A stretch of DNA of 64,000 nucleotides from the NCBI GenBank assembly GCA_004565275.1, contig SDOX01000002.1, positions 1,214,468 through 1,278,467 on the forward strand. The letters are read 5' to 3'. The position numbers were made by a program, and so were the translations under genes. Positions 24,201 through 33,641 of this stretch are shown in pieces. The notes beneath the pieces were generated by a model. The model did not search any database. It was not told the DNA's origin and saw only the letters and a program-made list of their open reading frames with translations. The first letter of the stretch is position 1, and the number at the start of each line of letters is the position of its first letter. Origin of the DNA: Nannochloropsis salina CCMP1776. Lineage: Eukaryota; Sar; Eustigmatophyceae; Eustigmatales; Monodopsidaceae.

Positions 24201-24862
24201 TTACTTCTTTGTGGCCTTCGCCTTTTTGGCGGGTGCTTTCTTCCCCTTTGCCACCTTTGCCGCGGGCTTGGCGGCCTTCTTGATAACGGGCAAAGCCTTC
24301 TTCGCAGCGGGCTTGCTCTTCTTCGCAGCGGGCTTGCTCTTCTTCGCAGCGGGCTTGCTCTTCTTCGCGGCGGGCTTAGGAGTCGCTTTTTTCGCCACGG
24401 GCTTAGTCTTCTTCACCGCCGGCTTGGTCTTCTTGGGGGCGGGTTTGCTCTTCTTGACAGCCTTAGGCGCCGGCTTGGGGGCAGCTTTTGCGGCCGGCTT
24501 GGGCGCCGCCACCGCTGGCAAAGCCTTTGCCACAGGCTTACGCTTTGACGCAGGTTTGCTGGCGGGTTTGGCAGCTTTCTTAGCAGCGCTCGCCGGGCGA
24601 CCCCGTTTCCCAGCAGGCTTCGCAGCCTTAGGAGCCACCTTGGCTTTTTTGGCCGCAGACTTGGCCGGGGCGGCACGGGCAGCGGTGGGGGCGGACTTCT
24701 GTTGTTTCGTGTGCAGTTTTTATGTATGTAGAGAGAAGTCATCAGGGGTGGGGAGGCGAGGCGCGAGTGAATACCTGCCTAAGTTGCGCGGGAAGGGCGT
24801 CATTTTTTCCCGCCTTATCTCAACGGACCACTTCTCGCGTCAAGACTTACCTTGATGGCCAT
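24201..24862 (-). CDS. Histone-H1-like Lys/Ala/Pro-rich chromatin protein, 2 exons
   Basis: Exons 24862-24851 and 24698-24201 give 170 codons (169 aa). Exon 1 codes only for Met-Ala-Ile-Lys, then a GTAAG donor. The rest is almost wholly Lys, Ala and Pro in AAKK, KPA and KSKPAAKK units, with one early AT-hook-like KRGRPAS core. This is the composition of the C-terminal domain of linker histones and of protist or bacterial H1-like proteins that compact DNA by charge neutralisation. No globular winged-helix domain is visible, so it is H1-like rather than canonical H1. The KSKPAAKK unit is encoded by a perfect or near-perfect 24-bp tandem repeat. The exon 2 start is chosen by phase; a neighbouring AG would shift it by one codon. 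Confidence 0.82.
24298..24372 (-). repeat. 24-bp coding tandem repeat in the H1-like gene
   Basis: Three adjacent copies of a 24-base unit each encode KSKPAAKK, followed by a diverged fourth. Because the unit length is a multiple of three, copy-number change would keep the frame. Confidence 0.85.
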
Positions 24863-25650
24863 TATAATGAAAAGACTTCAAAGATTGGTCGTGTCTGTAG
24901 AGAATTATATATTTTGTACACAGTGAGCATGTGGTATGTGGCACGCGGGTGGTACGGTGGAGAAAAAGGCACGGGAAAAAAATAGGCATAAGGTTGTTGA
25001 ACTGGAGCCGTTGTGGAGGGTCGTTGCGAGCAGGAAACGGGCAGGGCGGCCGTCGCCCACCAACAGCCAGAAACCAGGCCAACACGTAAGTCATTGATCG
25101 TTATGTGACAAAAAGACAGAGATAATTTGCACAGCGCAGGAGGCGGTTTGTACGCACGCGCATGACTTCGGGGGGGGAAAAACTATGCTAGCACGCGACA
25201 GGCCTCCCCTGACGGTTTCCGTCGTTACTCCGTCGTCATGGCATTTGTCCAGGCTCGATTTCTCAAATTTCCGAGCGTGCGTCACATTATTGCCACTTGC
25301 AAAGGTCAAAGCCTTTGCAAGTGAGCAATCGATTGGTCGGAAGGTTTAGATGGCTTTTGGTGCCTATCGTATGGCTCATGCAGGGGGGCGTGACTTGCTT
25401 TGACGTCTTCAAGTGACGGTAGACAGAAAGCCAGCGTGTGACACTTGGAAGCAGTCCTGCCGCTCGGCATGTGACCGCTTGAGGCACTCGTGACCCATTC
25501 TCGCCTAAGGAGCACACAAGAAACAACATTTTTTTCAAAAAAAGAACTTTGAATGCCACGCATCGCTCTATCAAGTTTTTGTATTTATTTTTGACTAAAA
25601 AGCTTCTGTGTAAGGTGCCGCCGGACTTGCTGCCCGTCCAGACCTCCTTT
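24863..25650. other. Intergenic region between H1-like gene and CDC40
   Basis: About 790 bases containing the H1-like promoter and the CDC40 3' flank. No gene is seen; frames at 25287-25574 (minus) lack protein-like features. Confidence 0.45.
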
Positions 25651-27489
25651 CTATTCCCACAATTTAATCAATCCATCCCACCCGCACGACGCAACCATGG
25701 AGGCTTCGAGGGGGTGCCAAACCAAGCCGATGCACGGACCATTGTCATGCGCCCGATATTTTGCCAAAGCCCGGGTGTTTTTGAAATCCCAGAAGTGCAA
25801 CTTTCCCTCCCCATCCCCAGAGGCCAAGTATCGATTGTTGGGAGAAAATGCGGGCTGACAAGCAAATCCAGCAATGGTGTGTCCTTTGAAGACTTTTTTG
25901 TGCAAGAGCTTGAAGCGATCCCGGCAACCAAAAATTTTGATAGTGTTGTCCAACGATTGACACGCCACAAAGTCGCCCGCAGGCGAGGGGGTCACTGCGG
26001 GCATTGAATGCATCCCAGGCTCGGCTATGTATTTGATGGGCACAGAAATGTCCCACTCCCACAGCAGCATTTTCTTGTCGTCGGAGGTGGAGGCGAAGCG
26101 GGAGTTATTGTCGTAAAAGGTGACGGTGTTGACCGCGGACAGGTGGTGATTGTATTCTTGAACCATCTCCCCAGAGGACCAGTCGTACGTGTACAGACGA
26201 TTGTCCGAAGCGGCAAAAATGAAGAGGTTGTCGTTGGGCGGGTAGAATTTAGCGGCGTACGGGACCTTACGGTTGGTGATGGTGGAGATGCATTGTCCAG
26301 TCTCGGTATCCCACAAGCGCAGGAAACGATCGAAGCCCCCACTCAGGAAGCGACTGCCATCCGGGCTAAAATTGATACAACGGACTGCAGCTGTGTGGCC
26401 TGAGTAAGTCCGTCGCAGTTGCCTCTCATCGTAGACGGACCAGACTTTGCAGGTACCGTCCAAGGATGCAGAGAGGAGGAGGTGCCCGGTGCCCGGGAAG
26501 AACTCGATGGCTTGCACGCCTTTTCCATGGCCCGTATAACGATGCACGCACCGCTTCGGCAAATAACAAGCATGGTCGGTCTCCACGGGCCGAAGCCCGC
26601 CCGGTGGCTCCACCCAGGACCGTCCCTGGTAGTCCCTCTCGCCTTTACCGTGAAACTGCGTGGTGGGCTCCGAAGCCACCGTGTCCCGGTCATGGCGCGG
26701 AGGCAACAAATGCGCCACTTTTCGCTCATCCCGTCGGTCCAAATCCTCGTCCTCGTCGTAGCCGCGGTGTTTGGCGGCCTTCCGCTCCGCCAGCTCTGCC
26801 CGGTGCCGCTTTTGCTCCTCGGTTAAGGTCCCCGCCTCCAATTGTGTTATGACAGGTTCTTCCTTTGCAGGAGCCCAGGGACCATCCTCCTCTTCTCCCA
26901 AATCCTCGTCTTCTTCCACGCCCTTTCGCTTCCGTCGCGATACGGGCTCTGACGCTGTACTCCCGCTCGGTTTTGTCACCCTGCCCGCAATTATTGCTGT
27001 CGGACCAGCCGGGTCCCTCAGGCCTTCCTTGCGCATGTAATTATGCACATTCCCTATAATACCCCCGGCCATGTCATCCCTCGCGTACCCTTGAGCGTGG
27101 AAGGTATGAAATTGTTCATGGAAATTCCATTTCTCCATGACAGCGTCTTCCTTGTAACCACCCGTGGCCAGCTTCGTGCCTCCCATCGAGTCCATTTCCC
27201 GACGAAAAGGATGCTCTGGTCCCTGAATTGGAGCCAGTAGAGTGGCAGCCTTCACGTTGGTGGTGAGCTCCCGCGACGTTGGCGGTATGAAACCAGGACG
27301 ATTCATCACGGTTTTCAGAGCAGGGTTCACAAACGGGGCCGAGTTGACGGAGTGATTGACGAGATAAGGGCCGCCGGGGGGCCCGGAGACTGAGGATGAT
27401 AGGGTGGATGTCGGAGCAGAAGACGACACTCCTGTGGGCGTACTTTCCGAGTCGCTGTCACTCCCATAGGCATTGGTTATTGTGTCCAT
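25651..27489 (-). CDS. CDC40: Pre-mRNA-processing factor 17 / CDC40, WD40-repeat splicing factor
   Basis: A single exon of 612 aa, close to the human protein (579 aa). PRP17/CDC40 acts in the second catalytic step of splicing within the spliceosome. The N terminus has the family's conserved lead-in (NAYGSDSDSE, then VNPALKTVMNRPGFIPPTSRE, KWNFHEQFHTFHAQGYARD). An acidic/basic linker with likely nuclear signals (RRKRKG) follows, then a seven-bladed WD40 propeller beginning HRYTGHGKGVQAIEFFPGTG and KVWSVYDERQLRRTYSGH, ending GWDGLIKLWE. WD dipeptides and GH motifs recur at the expected spacing. It diverges from the SAP/J-like gene with 517 bases between starts. Confidence 0.97.
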   Translation of the reverse strand: MDTITNAYGSDSDSESTPTGVSSSAPTSTLSSSVSGPPGGPYLVNHSVNSAPFVNPALKTVMNRPGFIPPTSRELTTNVKAATLLAPIQGPEHPFRREMDSMGGTKLATGGYKEDAVMEKWNFHEQFHTFHAQGYARDDMAGGIIGNVHNYMRKEGLRDPAGPTAIIAGRVTKPSGSTASEPVSRRKRKGVEEDEDLGEEEDGPWAPAKEEPVITQLEAGTLTEEQKRHRAELAERKAAKHRGYDEDEDLDRRDERKVAHLLPPRHDRDTVASEPTTQFHGKGERDYQGRSWVEPPGGLRPVETDHACYLPKRCVHRYTGHGKGVQAIEFFPGTGHLLLSASLDGTCKVWSVYDERQLRRTYSGHTAAVRCINFSPDGSRFLSGGFDRFLRLWDTETGQCISTITNRKVPYAAKFYPPNDNLFIFAASDNRLYTYDWSSGEMVQEYNHHLSAVNTVTFYDNNSRFASTSDDKKMLLWEWDISVPIKYIAEPGMHSMPAVTPSPAGDFVACQSLDNTIKIFGCRDRFKLLHKKVFKGHTIAGFACQPAFSPNNRYLASGDGEGKLHFWDFKNTRALAKYRAHDNGPCIGLVWHPLEASMVASCGWDGLIKLWE

Positions 27490-28006
27490 GACAACTGGTT
27501 AGTTTGTCGAATGGATGTGTGAGGTGATGCGTAAGTTTTGCAGGTGCTCTGGACGGGTTAAGACAGCATATCATTGAATGCGTGGCCGGACCACCGCAAG
27601 CATCAGAAAGAGCTCATTCTCCACCCTTATAATACCCTCTAGCTTGAAAATCGCGCTTTAATAGGTATGTTGCTTGAGCACGAGGCCTCAGTCAAATATC
27701 GAGGGGTGTCTGGCCATGGAGGGGCGTTGCCTTTCTTGTTCCGGGTTGGTTTGCGAGGAAATTGCTGTATTCCGTCCCTCTTGGGTGTAATGCAGGCTGA
27801 GGTCTACGCCGTGTACCAGCAATATAAACAATTCATCATCGCTAGAAGTCCCTAAGATTCGTCACTGGGACACTCATTGTTGCGAATTTCATGACCGCTT
27901 TATATCCAGCAAGCCTGCCCCCGCTGTGGCAGTGTAGTGGTGCTGCGCTTTCTTCTTTGCATTGAGTATTCAAGCCAATCAATTCGAGCCGAAGTGCTTT
28001 GTAGGC
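27490..28006. other. Divergent promoter region, CDC40 / SAP-J gene
   Basis: About 517 bases between the two start codons. No coding feature is evident, so this is likely a bidirectional promoter. The frame of the downstream gene stays open for 45 bases above its ATG. Confidence 0.5.
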
Positions 28007-29842
28007 ATGAGCAAGAACTGGAATGTCTTAGCCAAAAGCGGTGGTCTGGAGAAGCTGAAGGTTGGAGAGTTGAAAGGTTTTCTGAAGGAGAACGGCTTGT
28101 CCCAGACCGGCGAGAAAGGTACGCTCATGTTCCGCATCAAAGCCTTTCTTGATGGAGAAGGGATGAAAGTAGACGGCCGCAATCCAGCCACCATGAAGGC
28201 CGGCGAGCTCAAAAAAGAGTGCGCGAAGCGAGGTTTGTCTCCTATGGGTTACCCTGACGAATTGCTAGAGTCCTTGATCAATTACCTCAAGACACACGGG
28301 GGGGCCGATAAATCGACAAATGCGGCCCCCGGGGTAGATCCAAAATCAACTGACAAAGCACTTGGAAAGGCTGAGGACAACATTGGTGACGATGGTGATG
28401 TGGCATCGGCCTTGGTTCACAGGATCATGCAACTTGGCGAGGAGGAAGACTGGGCTGCGATTCTCAATTTGGGGTGTACCGGACTTAAAGTAAGCCGACA
28501 AAGCCCCACTGCATTGCTGCGGAAGTGTTACCACCGCCTGTCCTTGAACGTTCATCCCGACCGACTGGGTGGCTCAGTCCCAGAGGCGACCAAAGCCTTT
28601 CAAGCAGTGGTGACAGCTTTTGAGCGGCTCTCCAAACCTGAACGGGAGGAAGAGCAAGGGAACAAGAAGGGGAAGGCGCCGACGAAAACCAAGACATTAG
28701 CCCGGTCCAACGAGAACTGCTTCCGAAGCCGCATCTACTGTCCACGTTGTAGGACCGAGTGGGGCCAGCCCATCGACGGTCTGCCTCCGTACACGTATAA
28801 TTACATGATGATGGGCTTGAAAACCTTCGTGTGCTCCACGTGTCTCTGTGACTTTGGGGCGCTCACCGCCTTGCATAAATGTCCACATTGCCGACGTTCC
28901 TTCGAGTACGACCCGCATGATTACCACCGACAGGTGGTATGTGGGAACAAAGGCTGTACGAAGCCCTTTGGGTTCTTCCTATTCCCTGTCTCCGACCGGG
29001 TGGAAAAGGAAATGCGTGGAGAATTGCGAGCCGAACAAGAAAGACGACTCCGGGCCCGGGAAAGCAAACTAGCCCGCTTGGCCCGCTCGAAACGGAAGCG
29101 GGAAGGGATGGAGAAGGGGGAAGGAGAGCAAGCAGCAGATGATCGCCGGTTGCAGCTCCGTTTATTCGTGCAAGGCTTGCTCGACGCGTGCCCTCGGTGT
29201 GGGGAGGAAGTGGCTTGCAAGCCCGAGGATCGAGAGGCTCACAAAGACCATTTGCGTGGCTGTCATGACGAGGACAAGATCGAGGCGCATCGGGAAAAGG
29301 CCCGGAAAGCGGAGGCCCACCAAGCCGACAAGGAGGCTAAGAGAGCGCAGCAAGAGGACTTACAATCCTTACGGACCTGGGAGTTCTTGGGAGGAAAAGA
29401 GGGTGAATTGTGGTTATTGACAGACGGGCAGCTTGCCCACCTGTGCAAAGAGAAAGCACTGTTGCCCAAGGAAGAAATTGATGAAACGGGAATGGGAGAT
29501 AAGAAGGGAAATGGAGCCAAGAAAACAACTGCGGCGGCGCTGTCCAAGGACGAAATGATCGCGAAGCTCGTGGCGCATAGCAAGAGGGAAGGACCCGTTC
29601 GTCTTACAGATGGAACGGAATCAGGGGATGTAAAGCGGGAGTGTGGGGAGCCCAATACAAGATTCTCACGAGACTCACTGCCGGATAACCTGCACGGCAT
29701 GTCTCTTTCGCAGCTTCGAGCGGTGTGCGCAGCGCATGGATACGTGCCTCAGGCCACTTCGCAGTCTGCTCTTGTCCGGGAATTGGAACGGGCGGCAGCT
29801 AAAGTGGAAGGGCATGAGGAGACGCTGCTCTTGGAAGACTAA
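28007..29842 (+). CDS. SAP-domain / DnaJ-like / zinc-finger nuclear protein
   Basis: A single exon of 611 aa from ATG 28007. Order of parts: SAP-like helices at about 8-48 (LKVGELKGFLKENGLSQTG) and 58-97 (MKAGELKKECAKRGLSPMG); a J-like domain at about 135-212 with the HPDR tetrapeptide at 183-186 (HRLSLNVHPDRLGG); a zinc-binding core with pairs C245/C248, C276/C279, C292/C295 and C312/C317; a basic coiled region rich in Arg/Glu; a further finger (CPRCGEEVACKPEDREAH); and a third SAP-like segment at the C terminus (SLSQLRAVCAAHGYVPQAT). SAP modules bind scaffold DNA and J domains recruit HSP70, so a nuclear chaperone or DNA-repair adaptor is plausible. No orthologue is known to me. Confidence 0.87.
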   Translation: MSKNWNVLAKSGGLEKLKVGELKGFLKENGLSQTGEKGTLMFRIKAFLDGEGMKVDGRNPATMKAGELKKECAKRGLSPMGYPDELLESLINYLKTHGGADKSTNAAPGVDPKSTDKALGKAEDNIGDDGDVASALVHRIMQLGEEEDWAAILNLGCTGLKVSRQSPTALLRKCYHRLSLNVHPDRLGGSVPEATKAFQAVVTAFERLSKPEREEEQGNKKGKAPTKTKTLARSNENCFRSRIYCPRCRTEWGQPIDGLPPYTYNYMMMGLKTFVCSTCLCDFGALTALHKCPHCRRSFEYDPHDYHRQVVCGNKGCTKPFGFFLFPVSDRVEKEMRGELRAEQERRLRARESKLARLARSKRKREGMEKGEGEQAADDRRLQLRLFVQGLLDACPRCGEEVACKPEDREAHKDHLRGCHDEDKIEAHREKARKAEAHQADKEAKRAQQEDLQSLRTWEFLGGKEGELWLLTDGQLAHLCKEKALLPKEEIDETGMGDKKGNGAKKTTAAALSKDEMIAKLVAHSKREGPVRLTDGTESGDVKRECGEPNTRFSRDSLPDNLHGMSLSQLRAVCAAHGYVPQATSQSALVRELERAAAKVEGHEETLLLED

Positions 29843-30001
29843 TTGGGAGAGTAAACAAGATAAGTGAGAAAACCTTGCGTAGGAGAGGCAGGTATGAACG
29901 CATTCCAAAAAATCAATACTTTGGCTTCGCACTTGATGTAAGAGCTCAAGAGCAAGACCGGTCCCTTTTTCAATTTCTTTGTAAGGGCTGTAAGGCTACT
30001 A

Positions 30002-30604
30002 TTAGTGAAACGCGGATGTATGGGGTAAATTGACTCCTGTGATTTCAAGGGCAGTTTGTGTTGCAATACTCTTTTGTCTGCATGCGAAGGGGCAGTCGTG
30101 CGCCCGTTTTGCGCCGCCACATTTTCTGCACCTGTACGAGCCCCTGGAACGTCGACATCTTTTTTTCCAATAATATGCTGTGCGATTCTTGTTCTTCAGG
30201 TCTGATTGCCGCCCCGAAGAGTCTTCTTGTAGAACTGGCTCTATGTCTGTGAATGTCATCCGCGTATTCATGACACGAGAAATGTCACATGGCTCTTCAA
30301 AATGCAATTTTCCTTGTAAAGACTCTGAAAATCGACCACTGTCGCTTGTGGGGACCGATTGTATCCGGTCGAAGTCGTTCCACAATTCTTTGACATACGT
30401 GGGACTCTCATCAATATCTGGCGGGGTAAGAGGTAGTATTGTTGTGAAGAGGCCAAGGGGGGTGGGTGGGAAAATAGATGCAGCGAGGTCATTATCCTGA
30501 GTCGCATCTTTCAAGTCATGGAAAGGCGTCGCTTTAGATCTTGAAGGTCTCCCGTGCTCTATTGCGTTGGATGGGAGGTTATTGGACATGGCGTTGATCT
30601 GCAT
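30002..30604 (-). CDS. Small Cys/His zinc-knuckle protein, 200 aa
   Basis: A single-exon frame from ATG 30604. The N-terminal two thirds are Ser/Pro/Asp-rich and look disordered. Near the C terminus is a basic segment (AYYWKKRCRRSRGSYR) followed by CRKCGGAKRAHDCPF, a compact C-x2-C ... H-x-C arrangement that could bind zinc. Similar short knuckles with the pattern C-x-K-C-G-x-x-K-x-x-H-x-C recur in nuclear proteins of algae and plants, so a transcription-related role is possible but unproven. I do not recognise the gene. Confidence 0.58.
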   Translation of the reverse strand: MQINAMSNNLPSNAIEHGRPSRSKATPFHDLKDATQDNDLAASIFPPTPLGLFTTILPLTPPDIDESPTYVKELWNDFDRIQSVPTSDSGRFSESLQGKLHFEEPCDISRVMNTRMTFTDIEPVLQEDSSGRQSDLKNKNRTAYYWKKRCRRSRGSYRCRKCGGAKRAHDCPFACRQKSIATQTALEITGVNLPHTSAFH

Positions 30605-30919
30605 GACCAAACTGTGTAGTCCTGTACAAGCTTACGAAAAGATATCGGCGCGAACGAGGTTAAAAAGAATTCTTAACAACAGCAGGTACCCCTTGCGCTG
30701 AAGGAAGAGTTCACTTCGTCGTGCTTGTAAGTGGAATCCGTCGTGTGAGCGGTTTTTAAATTTCCGTTATGATAAAAACTTTTGTCCGCACCACCGCGTG
30801 TCAACGCTCGTGCAAGAAAATTTAAGTGGTCTCCTCACGTAACACAGTTTGTATGGTCCCTCGTATTGGGCTTCATATGTGACGAGCTCAGACTTCTTTA
30901 TTTGCACGTTAAATCTTTT
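30605..30919. other. Intergenic region
   Basis: About 315 bases between two minus-strand genes; nothing recognised. Confidence 0.4.
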
Positions 30920-32800
30920 TCAACAGCAACTTCGCCTAGGTTTTCCCCTTAAAGGGCAAATTCCTTTTCCCTTGTTTTTCTCGTTTTTGTTGGTGTCGTG
31001 AGCACCGAGACCACCTCCCCGAACCCCCTCCCTTTTTCGATCATAGTTAAATTGTAAGTCTGCCACGTTCTGCTTCGCTTGCAAGAGTCCCTCCGAAGAA
31101 TCTTCATCTCTTTTTTCATTAAGAATTTCTGAAAGGACGTGGGCTACCCGTGCTGCCCCTGTGCGGGCTCCCATTAAGTTAAACGCATCAGGTCCTAGCA
31201 CTAAAGCTGCGGGAGCGCCTAAAACGTATAGATCACAGTCAGGATCCCAAGCCAGATATGGTGTCAAGCAAGGAAATCCATCGCATGTTTGGATAGGTCG
31301 ATGATCCTGCATCCCACCAAGTAAAGGGTGCTGATCAAGCCGCGCGTCACTGCCCGTGGCGCACCAAATGCGGTCAAAAAAATGCTCCTCTCGAATTGCT
31401 CCTTTGCCGGGTGTTTTTTTTCTTGCCGGCTCGTGACATTCAAGGATCACGCGCCACATTTTCACCCGTGTGTCCCAACGCGGGGGGGGGAAAGACGCGA
31501 CTTCTGTGCACTCTCTCGCGTCAATGCGATCTCGACGCGCTTGTAACATTTCAATGGCTTCAGGCGGAATGGATGATAGACCTCGAGCCGCTTGAATTAA
31601 TGCCAGGCGCTCCTCGTGTGATTTTGCATGCAAAAAGGCCCTGAGCAGACCAGGGCGCTGCTTGCGGTCCATCCACGCATCAGAGAAGTCAAACTGCTTA
31701 ACTTCAAGACTTCGTCGTGACACAAGACATGCATGGGTGTGACCCTGATCGGCAACCAAGACAGCGAGTTGCGCTGCCGTCAAACCTCCACCGACGATCA
31801 ACACCCGCTCTTTTGCGCGCAAGGGGCTGAAACAGGGGGAGGACGCACAGAGATCCTGTGGCAAATCCCAGGCATGGCGCAGTGCGTAAGGCGGGAAGTT
31901 TTGTAAGCAAACATGAGAGGCTAGACAGGAGGACCACCATTCCGGCAGGCGGGGGCAGCTGGTGGCACCCGTTGCCACAACAACTGACCTGGGTGTCAGG
32001 AGACGGAAGCATATAGGTAAGGGTGGGGAGCATGCAATCGCTTCTGCTTGATCCTTTAGAACTTACTTGGCCTCAACGGTTTCTAACATCTGCGTATAGG
32101 TGCCACCTCTTCGTAAGGTCAAATGAAAATATGTCACAACTTTTCCTGTCTGCCGATGCTCATAAACAGGCTCGATCGCGACGACTGTGGCTATAAGCCG
32201 GAGTGCGAAGAAAAATATGTAAACTATGGTGCCTATTTTTTTGCTTGAAAGATCTTTCCTCCTCCTACCTTGTTCGAGCAGTGAGTCCAATTCCATGACC
32301 TTGCGAAGGTGCTCGCATAAAGATCGAAATAGCTTGACAGAAGGGGCGCGATGGCAGCCCTTATATCGGAGCTGCTGAAAATCCGCAAAGTGTTCTTGCT
32401 CCGCTTTCCCGCGAACGTCTCCTTTCATACTCTTCGAATGAGCCAAAAGGGCATGCGTATGCGTCGGACTAGGATGGGCGACGTGAGGAGAACGTAAATG
32501 CTGTATGTTTAAGGCTTCGAAGAGCCCGTCCCAGCTCCCCATCCATGCGCCAGTTTTTTCGAAAACCTTCACTCGACCGTGTAGATGACTTTCATTGTTT
32601 AAAGACTTATCATGTTTTGTAGATTTTAAGGCAGAAAGTCGTCGAATAGTTGATTGCAACGACTCTGTTTCTGAGTCAAACCCCCAAAGGAAGTCAGCAG
32701 ACGTGTCGATAGCGTCGGACGGCGCGGCCAGGCGACTTATCAACGCTAAAGCGCAGGGACCAGAACCAATTATCGCAATATCAAGACGATTCATTGGCAT
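30920..32800 (-). CDS. FAD/NAD(P)-binding monooxygenase-like protein, 3 exons
   Basis: Exons 32800-32269, 32190-32067 and 31988-30920 give 575 codons (574 aa). The N terminus is a Rossmann FAD-binding motif (LDIAIIGSGPCALALISRL). A second nucleotide-binding motif, ERVLIVGGGLTAAQLAVL, lies mid-protein after VVVATGATSCP, the pattern of two-dinucleotide flavin monooxygenases such as lysine/ornithine N-hydroxylases and related FAD-dependent oxidoreductases. Between them is LRSPHVAHPSPTHTHALLAHS, a plausible substrate region. The last 50 residues are Lys/Gly-rich and unconserved-looking. The frames match across both introns. The substrate is unknown. It diverges from the D-lactate dehydrogenase gene, 841 bases apart. 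Confidence 0.82.
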
Positions 32801-33641
32801 AATTTTCTTGTGGAATATAGGAAACCCAGGCACTTATGACGCCGACCAAGGGCTGTTGCGTGAAAGCACGCGGCATGAGAAACAAAGTCATAGACAAATC
32901 TCCACTTCACATGGTGGAGAGAATAAACATCCTGCACGCCTTCGCTTCACTTTTCGCGTCGTTATTATTTCATTCATATAAATATAGCGAGAATAATCAA
33001 TATTTCACGTAAAATCCTTCCACATATTCTCGTTAATTTGCACTCGTTCTTTTTGCGTCGTCGGATGAAAGAGCCGTCTGCGGATTATTCCACAGGAGGT
33101 GATGCCATCGTTGTTGTACGTATCCACCACCAGGCCACTTGTATGGGGCTAAACACCTAAAAAAAATCTCCTTCATATCCCAAAAATACCCAACAATGTA
33201 ACCTGCCCCCAGAATTACCTCTTCAACCAGAACCCACGGGGGGAAAAAACTTTGTCCACGAGGGGCAGCCCCTTGATTTGAAAATTCAACCGTCGAGCTC
33301 CTTGCAACGGCTCAAGCGTGCGTCACATTCTGAGAAACAAGGGGAGTTGAAACCCTAGGCACGCACAATCTACGCGGTTCATACCCGTGTATGTTCCACT
33401 CTTGTTCACGGCTTGATCTTAACCGCCAAATAAAGACCACAGAGAGAACATAATCTCTTAATAGGTCTTTTTTATGTGTAACATGAAGGCCGGCATTCGG
33501 CATTGTTCTTTCAACTGCGAGCACTTCGATCGAAATAAAAGAACACCACCTCGTTCCCGGCCTGGCTTGGTTTGCCTGCAATGATGTCGATTCACAATAT
33601 TTTTAACTGCTCATCGTCAATGGTTATGACAGCGTGAAAGC
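32801..33641. other. Divergent intergenic region, FAD protein / D-lactate dehydrogenase
   Basis: About 840 bases that look AT-richer than the neighbouring exons. A minus frame at 33312-33581 has no features. No gene recognised. Confidence 0.45.

Noticed and set aside
24211-24855. Long plus-strand frame rich in Phe, Ala, Leu and Gly
   Set aside because: It is the exact antisense of the Lys/Ala/Pro codons of the H1-like gene; the frame is open only because of that codon bias.
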